Shown in pieces: positions 26,828 to 36,179 of a stretch of DNA of 64,000 nt. Below the pieces are notes generated by a model that saw only the letters and a program-made list of their open reading frames with translations, was not told the DNA's origin and made no database searches. The position numbers and the translations under genes are program-made. This stretch comes from Sellimonas caecigallum (GTDB lineage Bacteria > Bacillota > Clostridia > Lachnospirales > Lachnospiraceae). The stretch lies in the NCBI RefSeq assembly GCF_019754295.1, contig NZ_VIRV01000008.1:43205-107204 (forward strand), in the 5' to 3' direction. Numbering within the stretch: the stretch's first letter is position 1; each line of letters begins with the position of its first letter.

Positions 26828-26845
26828 TTGTTAAAAAATTGACAA
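26828..26845 (+). promoter_or_regulatory. Rex-like redox operator of adhE
   Basis: TTGTTAA-AAAA-TTGACAA (26828-26845) differs at one position from the Rex consensus TTGTTAA-N4-TTAACAA. It lies just before the -35 box of adhE. Rex represses fermentative dehydrogenases until the NADH/NAD ratio rises. Confidence 0.75.
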
Positions 26846-26852
26846 AAAGTAA

Positions 26853-26881
26853 TTGACAAATAATTAACGATATTATATACT
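26853..26881 (+). promoter_or_regulatory. Promoter of adhE
   Basis: TTGACA (26853-26858) and TATACT (26876-26881) have 17-base spacing, seven bases downstream of the Rex-like site. The 223-base gap behind the YitT gene is otherwise AT-rich. Confidence 0.8.
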
Positions 26882-26926
26882 TATTCCAGTGAAACAAAAC
26901 GTCTAACTTTTAGGAGGAAAATGATC

Positions 26927-29539
26927 ATGGCGACAAAGAAAAAAGAAGCACCGGCAATTATCGACAATGTCGAAGCATTAGTGGCAAAGATGAAAGCGAT
27001 GAGAGAAGCTCAGCAGATTTTTGCCACATATACGCAGGAACAGGTTGACAAAATCTTTTTTGAAGCAGCTATGGCAGCAAACAAACAGCGTATTCCACTT
27101 GCAAAAATGGCAGTAGAAGAGACAGGTATGGGCGTTGTTGAAGATAAAATCATTAAGAATCACTATGCAGCAGAATATATCTACAATGCATATAAAAATA
27201 CAAAGACATGTGGAGTTATCGAGGAAGACACAGCCTATGGAATCAAGAAGATCGCAGAGCCGATCGGACTGATTGCCGCAGTTATCCCGACGACAAACCC
27301 GACATCCACAGCGATTTTTAAGACGCTGATTGCTCTGAAGACAAGAAATGCGATCATCATCAGTCCGCATCCGCGTGCAAAAGCATCCACAATTGCAGCA
27401 GCGAAAGTTGTTCTCGATGCAGCAGTGAAGGCAGGAGCTCCGGAAGGAATCATCGGATGGATCGATGTACCGTCTCTTGAACTTACAAACGAAGTCATGA
27501 GAGATTCAGATATTATCCTTGCAACAGGCGGACCGGGAATGGTAAAAGCAGCTTATTCTTCAGGAAAGCCGGCCCTTGGCGTTGGAGCAGGTAATACACC
27601 GGTCATCATCGACGATACAGCAGATATCAAAATGGCGGTAAACTCCATCATCCATTCCAAAACATTTGACAATGGTATGATCTGTGCTTCCGAACAGTCC
27701 GTAACTGTTCTGGAAGGTGTGTATGAAGAAGTAAAGAAAGAATTCGCATACCGCGGATGCTATTTCTTAAAGAAAGACGAAATCGATAAAGTAAGAAAGA
27801 CAATCATCATCAATGGAGCGCTGAACGCGAAGATCGTCGGACAGACAGCCTACACAATCGCAAAACTGGCTGGCGTGACAGTTCCGGAAAATACAAAGAT
27901 CCTTATCGGGGAAGTAGAATCCGTAGATATTTCTGAAGAATTCGCTCACGAAAAACTTTCTCCGGTACTTGCAATGTACAAGGCAAAAACATTTGACGAA
28001 GCACTCCAGAAGGCAGAACGTCTCGTGGCAGACGGCGGATATGGACATACATCTTCTCTCTATATCCACACAGCGGAAAAAGAAAAGATGGCAAAACACG
28101 CAGAAGCGATGAAGACATGCCGTATTCTCGTAAATACTCCTTCCTCACAGGGCGGTATCGGTGACTTATACAACTTTAAGCTTGCTCCGTCACTGACACT
28201 TGGCTGTGGTTCCTGGGGCGGCAACTCTGTTTCTGAAAACGTAGGAGTGAAACACCTGATCAACATCAAGACAGTTGCCGAGAGGAGAGAAAATATGCTT
28301 TGGTTCAGAACACCTGAAAAGGTTTACTTTAAAAAAGGATGTATGCCGGTAGCACTTGACGAACTCGGCACAGAAATGCATAAGAAAAAAGCATTCATTG
28401 TTACAGACAGTTTCTTATACAAAAACGGTTATGTAAAACCAATCGAAGAAAAACTGGATGAAATGGGAATCCAGCATACATGCTTCTACGAAGTTGCTCC
28501 GGATCCGACTTTACAGTGTGCGCTGAAAGGTACAGATCAGATGAAAGCTTTCGAACCGGATACGATCATCGCTCTCGGTGGTGGTTCTGCGATGGACGCT
28601 GCAAAGATTATGTGGGTAATGTATGAACATCCGGAAGCAAACTTCGAAGATATGGCTATGGATTTCATGGATATCCGTAAGAGGGTATATAAATTCCCTA
28701 AGATGGGCGAGAAAGCTTACTTTGTAGCAATCCCGACATCTTCCGGTACAGGTTCTGAAGTGACACCGTTTGCGATCATTACAGACGCAGATACAGGTGT
28801 AAAATGGCCGCTGGCAGATTACGAATTACTTCCGAATATGGCAATCGTGGATGTGGACAACATGATGACTCAGCCAAAGGGTCTGACAAGTGCATCCGGT
28901 ATCGATGTTATGACACATGCCATCGAAGCATATGTATCTATTATGGCTACAGAATATACAGACGGTCTGGCATTAAAAGCGATCAAGACAGTATTTGACT
29001 ACTTGCCGGCTGCATATGACAAGGGAGCAGCAGATCCGATTGCCAGAGAAAAGATGGCAAATGCTTCCTGTATGGCAGGTATGGCTTTCGCCAATGCATT
29101 CCTGGGACTGAATCACTCCATGGCTCACAAACTGGGTGCATTCCACCATATCCCGCACGGTGTGGCAAACGCTTTGCTTTTAACGAACGTGATCCGTTAC
29201 AATGCAGCAGAAGTGCCGGTTAAGATGGGAACATTCTCCCAGTATCAGTATCCGCATGCGCAGGCTAGATATGCTGAAGCAGCAAGATTTGCAGGAATCT
29301 GCGGAAAAGACGACGCTGAGACAGTAGAATTGTTCTGCGAAAAACTGGAAGAATTAAAGAAAGCAATCGGAATTCCGAAGACGATCAAAGAATGGGGAAT
29401 CAAGGAAGAAGACTTCCTTGCCACTCTGGATGAGATGGTGGAACAGGCGTTTAATGACCAGTGTACTGGAGCAAACCCGAGATATCCTCTTATGAGCGAG
29501 ATTAAAGAACTTTACCTGAAATCCTACTATGGAAAATAA
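26927..29539 (+). CDS. adhE: Bifunctional acetaldehyde-CoA/alcohol dehydrogenase
   Basis: AdhE (870 aa) reduces acetyl-CoA to acetaldehyde and then ethanol, recycling two NADH; it usually forms long helical filaments (spirosomes). The N-terminal aldehyde dehydrogenase half has the catalytic Cys253 in DNGMICASEQ. The C-terminal iron-dependent alcohol dehydrogenase half has GGGSAMDAAK and the metal-binding histidines in LNHSMAHKLGAFHHIPHG. I chose the ATG at 26927, nine bases after AGGAGG; the ATG at 26921 is too close. It is monocistronic, with a Rex-like operator, its own promoter and a strong terminator. Confidence 0.97.
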   Translation: MATKKKEAPAIIDNVEALVAKMKAMREAQQIFATYTQEQVDKIFFEAAMAANKQRIPLAKMAVEETGMGVVEDKIIKNHYAAEYIYNAYKNTKTCGVIEEDTAYGIKKIAEPIGLIAAVIPTTNPTSTAIFKTLIALKTRNAIIISPHPRAKASTIAAAKVVLDAAVKAGAPEGIIGWIDVPSLELTNEVMRDSDIILATGGPGMVKAAYSSGKPALGVGAGNTPVIIDDTADIKMAVNSIIHSKTFDNGMICASEQSVTVLEGVYEEVKKEFAYRGCYFLKKDEIDKVRKTIIINGALNAKIVGQTAYTIAKLAGVTVPENTKILIGEVESVDISEEFAHEKLSPVLAMYKAKTFDEALQKAERLVADGGYGHTSSLYIHTAEKEKMAKHAEAMKTCRILVNTPSSQGGIGDLYNFKLAPSLTLGCGSWGGNSVSENVGVKHLINIKTVAERRENMLWFRTPEKVYFKKGCMPVALDELGTEMHKKKAFIVTDSFLYKNGYVKPIEEKLDEMGIQHTCFYEVAPDPTLQCALKGTDQMKAFEPDTIIALGGGSAMDAAKIMWVMYEHPEANFEDMAMDFMDIRKRVYKFPKMGEKAYFVAIPTSSGTGSEVTPFAIITDADTGVKWPLADYELLPNMAIVDVDNMMTQPKGLTSASGIDVMTHAIEAYVSIMATEYTDGLALKAIKTVFDYLPAAYDKGAADPIAREKMANASCMAGMAFANAFLGLNHSMAHKLGAFHHIPHGVANALLLTNVIRYNAAEVPVKMGTFSQYQYPHAQARYAEAARFAGICGKDDAETVELFCEKLEELKKAIGIPKTIKEWGIKEEDFLATLDEMVEQAFNDQCTGANPRYPLMSEIKELYLKSYYGK

Positions 29540-29553
29540 TATATTCTCAGATT

Positions 29554-29602
29554 AAGTGTTTTAGGGCGTGGCGGACATATGTCATGCCCTGAAACACTTT
29601 TT
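29554..29602 (+). terminator. Terminator of adhE
   Basis: A 17-base arm beginning AAGTGTTTTAGGGC (29554-29570) pairs with CATGCCCTGAAACACTT (29583-29599) with one G-T pair, followed by TTT. Confidence 0.9.
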
Positions 29603-29624
29603 GTTAAATTGTTTGTTAAATAAC

Positions 29625-29653
29625 TTACTATTGTCTGAGAAATATGGTATAAT
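29625..29653 (+). promoter_or_regulatory. Promoter of the phosphotransferase gene
   Basis: TTACTA (29625-29630) and TATAAT (29648-29653) with 17-base spacing. Two direct TTTGTTAA motifs lie just upstream (about 29599-29619), resembling Rex half sites but not in palindromic order. Confidence 0.55.
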
Positions 29654-29697
29654 GGGTTCAAATTAAAAAACAGTTTAAAATGACAGGAGGTATTCTT

Positions 29698-30450
29698 ATG
29701 AAGCTGGAAAATGTAATTGTGGAGCGTCCTTATAAAAAAGTATATCGCTGTGAAGAAGGAATCGCGAAAGTATTCGAACCATCTCATCCGAAAGCAGATG
29801 TATTTAATGAAGCGCTGAATCAGGCAAGAGTGGAAGCGACAGGCCTGGATATCCCGAAAGTGATAAGCGTAAGTGAGATCGATGGGAAATGGGCTCTTGT
29901 TGTTGAATATAAAGAGGGAAAGACGCTGGAAGATCTGATGAATGAACATCCGGAAAATATGGAAACATATATGGATGAGTTTGTAAATCTCCAGATCCAG
30001 GTTCAAGAAAAGACATCTCCGCTTTTGAACCAGCTGAAAGATAAGCTTGCACGTCAGATCAACGGACTGAAAGATGTCATTGATGCGACGACAAGATATG
30101 AACTCCTGACAAGACTTGACAGTATGCCGACGCATCACAAAGTATGCCACGGCGACTTTAATCCAAGCAATGTCATCGTAAGCGATGATGGAAAATTTTA
30201 TATTGTTGACTGGGCGCATGTGACACAGGGAAATGCAAGTGCTGACGCGGCCATGACGTATTTGATGTTTGCACTGAAAGACAAAGCTCTGGCCGATACA
30301 TATCTGGATATATTCTGTAAAAAGAGTGATACGGCCAAACAGTATGTACAGCAGTGGCTTCCGATCATTGCCGCATCTGCGCTGACAAGAAAAGATGCGA
30401 TGGGAAAAGATTTCCTTATGCAGTGGATCGATATTATCGACTATCAATAA
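29698..30450 (+). CDS. Aminoglycoside phosphotransferase family kinase
   Basis: A 250-residue protein kinase-like enzyme. The catalytic loop HGDFNPSNV is at about residues 151-159 and the magnesium-binding Asp in IVDWAH follows; the N-terminal lobe is short. Members of this family phosphorylate choline, aminoglycosides, fructosamines and other small molecules, and nothing here shows the substrate. The context (single gene with own promoter and terminator) gives no hint. I start at 29698 because AGGAGG lies seven bases upstream. Confidence 0.85.
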   Translation: MKLENVIVERPYKKVYRCEEGIAKVFEPSHPKADVFNEALNQARVEATGLDIPKVISVSEIDGKWALVVEYKEGKTLEDLMNEHPENMETYMDEFVNLQIQVQEKTSPLLNQLKDKLARQINGLKDVIDATTRYELLTRLDSMPTHHKVCHGDFNPSNVIVSDDGKFYIVDWAHVTQGNASADAAMTYLMFALKDKALADTYLDIFCKKSDTAKQYVQQWLPIIAASALTRKDAMGKDFLMQWIDIIDYQ

Positions 30451-30466
30451 GAAGTCGGAAAGAAAA

Positions 30467-30508
30467 ACTGCCGGGTCCGATAAGCGGATTCCGGCAGTAT
30501 GTTTTTCT
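30467..30508 (+). terminator. Terminator after the phosphotransferase gene
   Basis: ACTGCCGG (30467-30474) pairs with CCGGCAGT (30491-30498), followed by ATGTTTTTCT. Confidence 0.8.
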
Positions 30509-30551
30509 GTCCAGGAAAAGATTATTTCAAGAAAAGACGAGGAAAAAAGCG

Positions 30552-31058
30552 ATGATACGGATGACCGAAGAGAAAGATATCCCTCATGTTATGGAGATTA
30601 TACATATGGCGCAGGAGCAGTTTTGCAGGATGGGTATCGATCAATGGCAGGATGGATACCCCAATGAAGAAGTGATCCGGAGAGATATGGACAGGCGGGA
30701 GAGCTATGTAGCTGAGAAAGAGGAAACAGTCATCGGGACGGCCGCGATCTCTATGGAAAAAGAGGAAAATTATGAGATCATCAAAAATGGAGAATGGCTG
30801 ACAGGCAACAGGAAAAACTATGCTGTGATCCATCGGATTGCGACACACAACGCATATAAAAGAAACGGGACAGCTGACGCATTTTTGCGATTTGCACAGC
30901 AGGCGGCTTTGAAGAAGGGGAAGGAAAGCATTCGTATCGACACCCACCCGGACAACCGGATTATGCAGAACTGGATACGAAAAAACGGATTTGTGTACTG
31001 CGGACATATCTTTCTGGATGATGGAGCATTGCGCTATGCATATGAAAAATGTCTATAA
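30552..31058 (+). CDS. GNAT family N-acetyltransferase
   Basis: A 168-residue acetyltransferase. The order of motifs is that of GNAT enzymes: MIRMTEEKDIPHVMEI at the start, ETVIGTAAI for the central strands, VIHRIATHNAYKRNGTADAFL for the acetyl-CoA-binding strand and helix (the usual R/Q-x-x-G-x-G/A loop is here KRNGTA), and NWIRKNGFVYCG at the end. Substrate unknown. It begins about 50 bases after a terminator without an evident promoter. Confidence 0.82.
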   Translation: MIRMTEEKDIPHVMEIIHMAQEQFCRMGIDQWQDGYPNEEVIRRDMDRRESYVAEKEETVIGTAAISMEKEENYEIIKNGEWLTGNRKNYAVIHRIATHNAYKRNGTADAFLRFAQQAALKKGKESIRIDTHPDNRIMQNWIRKNGFVYCGHIFLDDGALRYAYEKCL

Positions 31059-31160
31059 ACAGAATATATTTATTTTAGAAAAGCTTTAGAATTCCTCCAT
31101 AGTTTCGACAAATATCCCGTGTTATACTTAATCAGTAAGAACTAGGAAGGGGGACGAATC

Positions 31161-33008
31161 ATGAAAGAAGTAAAAACGCCCAGGAAACCGTTTATCATAT
31201 ATGTGCTGGTCGTGGCGTTCATCATTATTGTTTTAAATGGACTGCTGTTTCCGAATATTATGAATAAACATGTTAAAGAAGTAGATTACGGTACTTTCAT
31301 GACTATGATAGATGAAAAAGATATCGGTCTTGTGGAAGTAAAAGATACAGAGATCGTATTTACGGACAAGTCGGAAGAGAATGTGTATAAGACAGGGGTA
31401 ATGAATGATCCTCAGCTCGTGGATCGGCTTCATGAGGCAGATGCAAAATTTCAGAGAAACGTGGAGGAGCAGATGCCGATCTGGCTGTCTCTGATTTTAT
31501 CCTATGTGGTGCCGATTGCTATCTTTATACTGCTCGGAAGCTGGCTTTCTAAGAAGATGATGTCCAAGATGGGAGGCGGCGCCAACTCCATGGCATTTGG
31601 AATGGGGAAAAGCAACGCCAAAATCTATGTGCAGTCGGATTCCGGAATTCATTTTTCCGATGTGGCGGGGGAAGATGAGGCAAAAGAACTGCTGACTGAA
31701 ATCGTAGACTTTCTCCACAATCCGCAGAGATACCGCGAGATCGGCGCATCCATGCCGAAAGGTGCTCTTCTTGTGGGGCCTCCGGGGACAGGAAAAACAT
31801 TGCTCGCAAAGGCGGTAGCCGGCGAGGCAAACGTTCCGTTCTTTTCTATCTCCGGATCAGAGTTCGTGGAGATGTTCGTCGGAATGGGTGCCGCCAAAGT
31901 AAGAGATCTTTTCAAACAGGCAAACGAAAAAGCGCCGTGTATCGTATTTATCGATGAGATCGATACGATTGGGAAGAAGAGAGACGGACAGATTGGCGGA
32001 AATGATGAAAGAGAACAGACCCTGAATCAGCTCCTCACGGAGATGGATGGGTTCGACGGATCCAGGGGAGTCGTGATTCTGGCTGCTACCAACAGGCCTG
32101 ATTCTCTTGACCCTGCACTTTTGAGACCAGGCCGGTTTGACAGGAGAATACCGGTAGAACTCCCGGATATGGCTGGTCGTGCAGCGATCCTGAGAGTGCA
32201 TGCAAAGAAGATCAAGATTGCGGACAATGTGGATTTTGATGAGATCGCGAAGATGACGGCAGGTGCATCCGGTGCGGAGCTTGCCAATATTGTCAACGAA
32301 GCGGCGCTTCGCGCGGTCAGAGAAAAAAGAAAATTTGCGACGCAGGCTGATATGGAAGCCAGCGTGGAAGTTGTTATCGCCGGATATGAGAAAAAGACAA
32401 GAGTTCTGTCGAATAAAGAAAAACTCCAGGTTTCCTACCATGAAGTAGGCCATGCGCTTGTGGCTGCTATGCAGACGCATTCTGCACCGGTACAGAAGAT
32501 CACGATCATACCGAGGACGAGCGGAGCGCTGGGATATACCCTTCAGGTTGAAGAAAAAGAGCATTTTCTGATGTCCAGGGAAGAGCTGGAAAACAAGATC
32601 GCGACCTTTACGGGAGGACGGGCAGCGGAAGAACTGATCTTCCATTCCATCTCAACAGGAGCATCCAACGATATTGAGCAGGCGACAAAGATCGCCAGAG
32701 CGATGATCATGCAGTATGGAATGTCGGATGAATTTGACATGGTAGCCCTCCAGAATGTCTCGAACCAGTATCTTGGGGGAGATGCCACACTTGCATGCTC
32801 CAATGAGACGGCTACACTTATCGACAGAAAGGTTATTGAGCTTGTAAAAGAACAGCACGCCAAGGCAAAGAAAATATTGGAAGACAATATTATGAAGCTT
32901 CACGAGATCGCAAAGTATCTGTATGAGCAGGAGACGATTACGGGAGAAGAGTTCATGGAGATACTGAACCGGAAGCCAGAACAGATCGAAGAAAAACCAG
33001 AAGAATAA
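31161..33008 (+). CDS. ftsH: ATP-dependent zinc metalloprotease FtsH
   Basis: FtsH (615 aa) is a membrane-bound AAA+ protease that removes misfolded membrane proteins and regulators. Two membrane segments (about residues 11-30 and 110-129) flank an extracytoplasmic domain. Walker A GPPGTGKT is at 206-213, Walker B FIDEID at 263-268, and the zinc motif HEVGH at 427-431. The C-terminal end is glutamate-rich. It appears as a single gene. A weak TATACT box (about 31123) lies upstream with no good -35. Confidence 0.95.
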   Translation: MKEVKTPRKPFIIYVLVVAFIIIVLNGLLFPNIMNKHVKEVDYGTFMTMIDEKDIGLVEVKDTEIVFTDKSEENVYKTGVMNDPQLVDRLHEADAKFQRNVEEQMPIWLSLILSYVVPIAIFILLGSWLSKKMMSKMGGGANSMAFGMGKSNAKIYVQSDSGIHFSDVAGEDEAKELLTEIVDFLHNPQRYREIGASMPKGALLVGPPGTGKTLLAKAVAGEANVPFFSISGSEFVEMFVGMGAAKVRDLFKQANEKAPCIVFIDEIDTIGKKRDGQIGGNDEREQTLNQLLTEMDGFDGSRGVVILAATNRPDSLDPALLRPGRFDRRIPVELPDMAGRAAILRVHAKKIKIADNVDFDEIAKMTAGASGAELANIVNEAALRAVREKRKFATQADMEASVEVVIAGYEKKTRVLSNKEKLQVSYHEVGHALVAAMQTHSAPVQKITIIPRTSGALGYTLQVEEKEHFLMSREELENKIATFTGGRAAEELIFHSISTGASNDIEQATKIARAMIMQYGMSDEFDMVALQNVSNQYLGGDATLACSNETATLIDRKVIELVKEQHAKAKKILEDNIMKLHEIAKYLYEQETITGEEFMEILNRKPEQIEEKPEE

Positions 33009-33020
33009 AAGGACAAGAGA

Positions 33021-33058
33021 AAACTCTATGCAGAATGTATATCTGCATAGAGTTTTTT
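33021..33058 (+). terminator. Terminator between ftsH and the wall hydrolase gene
   Basis: AACTCTATGCAGA (33021-33033) pairs perfectly with TCTGCATAGAGTT (33041-33053), followed by TTTT. Because of the A-rich opposite side it can also serve the convergent gene. Confidence 0.92.
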
Positions 33059-33089
33059 GATGAGTTGTTGTGCTGAAAAGAGCTATTTG

Positions 33090-34235
33090 TCAGAAAAATA
33101 CATTTCCGCCTACTACGATACCATCGTGCCCTGTGGAAGCAGCCCGAAACTGGTAACAATTGCTCACAGAGGCCAGTCTTTTTCCATTCAAAGCATCTCT
33201 GGCAACCTGGTAGCAGAGAGGCTTTGGTCCACGTTCCAGCACGCGGCTCAAGCTTCCGTTCCAAGTCGGAGAAAACTGTCCGCTTTGATAAATAACACCG
33301 CTTAATGTGTTCGGATAACGAGGGCTTTCCACACGGTTCATGATGACAGTAGCTACAGCAAGCAAAGCATTGTAGTCTGTGGAGCCAGCTTCGCATTCCA
33401 GTATTGCGGCAAAGAGAACAAGATCGCTTGTGTCTGACTGCTGAGGTGGTTTTTGTGTGGTTCCATTATCAGAATTTGGTTTTTGATTGTCTTGATTTGA
33501 TGTATTGTCTCCAGGATTTTGTGACTGGTTTTTGTTGGAAGAATCGGATTCCCCCGACTGACTGCCTGCCGCGTTGTAGGAGTCCTGCTTGGCTTGCAAT
33601 GCCTTTTTTGCAGCTTCCTGTGCTGCCTTTGCGGCGGCAAGCTCTTTCGACGAAGCATCCAGTTTTATGCTTGTGGAAGAGATTTTTGTATTCAGTTCTT
33701 TTTCTTTGGACACCATTTCCTTTTTCAGGGCATCCAGTTCTTTTTCCTGCTTTCGCAAGGCTTTTTCTTTTTGGTCGATATCGTTTCGCGTTTCCGTGAG
33801 ACGGTCGAGCATTTTACGGTCATATTCCGTGACTTTTGATACAAAATCCATCCTGTTTAGGAATTCCCCCATGCTGGAAGAAGAAAAAAGGATATCAAAA
33901 AAGGAAGTATTTCCGTTTTCGTAAATGAACTGGATTCTTTTTTTCATAGCGCGGTACTGTAACTCTTCGTTCAGCTTTGCGGCGGTAAGATCCAGTTCAG
34001 CCTGCTCGGCTGCCTTATTCGTACTTTCAATCTTTTTGGCAAGAGAAGTGATCTCTTTGCTCAGTGAAGATAACTGCTTATTCAGATCCTGCAGTTCGGA
34101 TTCAAGGCCCTGGGTCTGCTGTTCCAAGTCAGACACTGTATCCTCAGCGTTTGCAAAAACTGGGGTAAGGGTAAGAACAGTGGTACAGGCAAAAGCAGTA
34201 AAAGCACGAATCAAGGGTTTGAATGTTGCTTTCAT
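33090..34235 (-). CDS. Secreted cell wall hydrolase, PcsB-like coiled coil plus SleB/CwlJ domain
   Basis: A 381-residue exported protein. An N-terminal signal peptide (residues 1-30, cut around ANA-ED) is followed by a long coiled coil (about 33-225) with the hydrophobic FIYENGNTSFFDILFSSSSMGEFLNR stretch typical of PcsB/CwlO-type proteins split across it, then a low-complexity Ser/Asn/Gln linker (about 226-275), and a C-terminal hydrolase domain of the SleB/CwlJ type, with the likely catalytic Glu in AAILECEAG and the later GQFSPTWNG. PcsB-type coiled coils are usually held by the FtsEX complex. Roles in daughter cell separation or sporulation are both possible. Confidence 0.85.
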   Translation of the reverse strand: MKATFKPLIRAFTAFACTTVLTLTPVFANAEDTVSDLEQQTQGLESELQDLNKQLSSLSKEITSLAKKIESTNKAAEQAELDLTAAKLNEELQYRAMKKRIQFIYENGNTSFFDILFSSSSMGEFLNRMDFVSKVTEYDRKMLDRLTETRNDIDQKEKALRKQEKELDALKKEMVSKEKELNTKISSTSIKLDASSKELAAAKAAQEAAKKALQAKQDSYNAAGSQSGESDSSNKNQSQNPGDNTSNQDNQKPNSDNGTTQKPPQQSDTSDLVLFAAILECEAGSTDYNALLAVATVIMNRVESPRYPNTLSGVIYQSGQFSPTWNGSLSRVLERGPKPLCYQVARDALNGKRLASVSNCYQFRAASTGHDGIVVGGNVFF

Positions 34236-34273
34236 TATACCGAATCCTTTCGTAAAAAAATAAGTGCCACTTA

Positions 34274-34302
34274 AGTATACTATAAATTGCGCAATTAATC
34301 AA
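34274..34302 (-). promoter_or_regulatory. Promoter of the wall hydrolase gene
   Basis: On the complement strand, TTGATT (34302-34297) and TATACT (34279-34274) are 17 bases apart. It overlaps the oppositely directed promoter of the HAD gene. Confidence 0.65.
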
Positions 34303-34315
34303 ATTTTGATAAAAT
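34287..34315 (+). promoter_or_regulatory. Promoter of the HAD phosphatase gene
   Basis: TTGCGC (34287-34292) and TAAAAT (34310-34315) with 17-base spacing, overlapping the divergent promoter, so the two could exclude each other. Confidence 0.5.
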
Positions 34316-34366
34316 GTAGAAGATATGAGTATATTGGATATGGGTGGCTATAAGAAAGGAACAGAT

Positions 34367-35227
34367 ATGGCAAAGATAAAAATGATAGGGCTGGATCTGG
34401 ATGGAACACTTCTGAATGAAAAGAAATGTCTGTCAGAATACTCCAGAAAAGTACTTGAGAAAGCAATCAGTAAGGGAATCATTGTGCTGGTAGCTACCGG
34501 GCGTCCGCTCTATGGCGTCCCGGAATTTATGAGAGAATTTCCCGGAATGCGCTACATTCTTACTGCAAATGGAGCGAGGATACTGAAGCGGGAAAATGGC
34601 TTTCATATGATATATGAACATCTGCTTCCCATTGAAGATGCCGAGAAGGTATTGGATGTTCTGGAAGAATATGATACACTAAGAGATGTCTATTATGACG
34701 GAATTGGTTATGCAGGCCGGGCCGAGATCGAGAGGATAGAGGAATTCTACCCGAATCCGGCGATGCAGGAGTACATACGGAACACCAGAAACAGGGTGGA
34801 AAGTGTGAGGGAGAAGATGAAAGAATTCCCGGGAGGACTGGATAAGATACAGGCAGTTTTTAAACGGATCGATGACAGAGACGAGGCGATGCGAAGACTT
34901 AAACGAGAGCCGTCGTTGGCTGTGACAGGTGCACTTTTCAATAATATTGAAGTAAACGCCAAGGGTGTAGATAAAGGAAACGGACTTTTAAAACTGGGAG
35001 AAATGCTGGGAATCAAAAGAGAAGAAATCATGGCCTGCGGAGATGGACTCAACGACCTTGCAATGATCCAAAAAGTAGGACTTGGGGTTGCGATGGCAAA
35101 CGCATCGGAAGAGGTAAAAGAAGCCGCCGATTATGTGACAGCCGGAAACGAAGAAGACGGCGTGGCTAAAGCTATTGAAAAATTTGTTCTGAATGAAAAG
35201 GAGGAAAAAGAGTGGATATTATTATAG
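34367..35227 (+). CDS. Cof-type HAD-IIB hydrolase
   Basis: A 286-residue phosphatase of the haloacid dehalogenase superfamily, Cof subfamily. Motif I is LDLDGTLL near residue 8, motif II the Thr of VATGRP, and motif IV the GDGLNDLAMI block around residue 225, with a type IIB cap between. Such enzymes dephosphorylate sugar phosphates or nucleotides with broad specificity. I start at the ATG at 34367, six bases after AAAGGA. The 3' end overlaps uppP by 16 bases, so the two are probably coexpressed. Confidence 0.9.
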   Translation: MAKIKMIGLDLDGTLLNEKKCLSEYSRKVLEKAISKGIIVLVATGRPLYGVPEFMREFPGMRYILTANGARILKRENGFHMIYEHLLPIEDAEKVLDVLEEYDTLRDVYYDGIGYAGRAEIERIEEFYPNPAMQEYIRNTRNRVESVREKMKEFPGGLDKIQAVFKRIDDRDEAMRRLKREPSLAVTGALFNNIEVNAKGVDKGNGLLKLGEMLGIKREEIMACGDGLNDLAMIQKVGLGVAMANASEEVKEAADYVTAGNEEDGVAKAIEKFVLNEKEEKEWILL

Positions 35228-36024
35228 CGGTTATTTTGGGAATCATCCAGGGAATCACGGAATGGCTCCCGATCAGCAGCACGGGACATCTGCTTTTGGC
35301 GGATGAATTCCTGCATATGAATGTGAGCACAGAATTTATGAATATGTTTAAAGTCGTGATTCAGCTGGCATCAGTCATTGCAGTCATTGTACTTTATTTC
35401 CATAAGCTGAATCCGTTTTCGCCGAAGAAGACACGAGCTCAGAAGATCCATACAGTTGAGCTGTGGATGAAAGTGGCAGTTGCCTGCATCCCATCGGCGG
35501 TGGGGCTTTTTATCGATGATATCGTGGATGAAAAGTTGTCCAATTATATTGTAATTTCTTTGATGCTGATCATCTACGGTATTCTCTTCATCGTCATTGA
35601 AAAGCGGAATGCACATATGCAGCCTAGGATTACAAAACTAAAAGAATTGACTTATCTTACGGCATTTGCCATCGGCTGGTTCCAGGTGTTGGCTATGATT
35701 CCGGGGACATCCCGTTCCGGTGCAACCATTGTAGGGGCATTGCTGATCGGTGTGGCACGTCCGGTGGCAGCGGAATTTACGTTTTTTCTGGCCATTCCGA
35801 CGATGTTTGCCGCAAGCGGACTGAAACTGTTCAAGTTTGGCTTCCACTATACATCTATGGAAGTGCTGATCCTCTTGGTAGGATGCGTGGTATCGTTCCT
35901 TGTTTCTGTATTTGCCATCAAATTCCTGATGGGATATATCAAGAAACACGATTTTACCGTGTTCGGCTACTACCGGATCATACTCGGTATCGTAGTACTT
36001 GGTTATTTCCTGATTTTTGCATAG
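35212..36024 (+). CDS. uppP: Undecaprenyl-diphosphate phosphatase
   Basis: UppP/BacA (270 aa) recycles the lipid carrier of cell wall synthesis by removing a phosphate from undecaprenyl diphosphate, and its amount sets bacitracin tolerance. The two inverted signature regions are clear: GITEWLPISSTGHLLL near the N-terminus and PGTSRSGAT around residue 165. About eight membrane segments are present. It starts with GTG within the end of the HAD gene, after AGGAGG. Confidence 0.96.
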   Translation: MDIIIAVILGIIQGITEWLPISSTGHLLLADEFLHMNVSTEFMNMFKVVIQLASVIAVIVLYFHKLNPFSPKKTRAQKIHTVELWMKVAVACIPSAVGLFIDDIVDEKLSNYIVISLMLIIYGILFIVIEKRNAHMQPRITKLKELTYLTAFAIGWFQVLAMIPGTSRSGATIVGALLIGVARPVAAEFTFFLAIPTMFAASGLKLFKFGFHYTSMEVLILLVGCVVSFLVSVFAIKFLMGYIKKHDFTVFGYYRIILGIVVLGYFLIFA

Positions 36025-36035
36025 TAAATATACAC

Positions 36036-36091
36036 AAAGCAGGCGGTTTTTATACAATATAAATGTATAAAAATGCGCTTGCTTTTTTTGC
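36036..36091 (+). terminator. Terminator of uppP
   Basis: The arm from AAAGCA (36036) through TTTTTATACA pairs with TGTATAAAAA and on to TGCTTT (about 36085) with a few mismatches, followed by a T run. Confidence 0.75.
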
Positions 36092-36106
36092 GAAATGTGC
36101 TAAAAT
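36079..36106 (+). promoter_or_regulatory. Promoter of the ABC transporter genes
   Basis: TTGCTT (36079-36084) and TAAAAT (36101-36106) are 16 bases apart; the -35 overlaps the end of the preceding terminator. Confidence 0.55.
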
Positions 36107-36179
36107 AGAGAAAGTACAGTTGAATATCACAGAAAAGAAAACGTATTTTTATTCAATCAAAGGTATGGAGGAGAGAATT

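Noticed and set aside
29527..30447. 306-codon complement frame over the phosphotransferase
   Set aside because: The plus-strand kinase has motifs, a promoter and a binding site; this frame has none.
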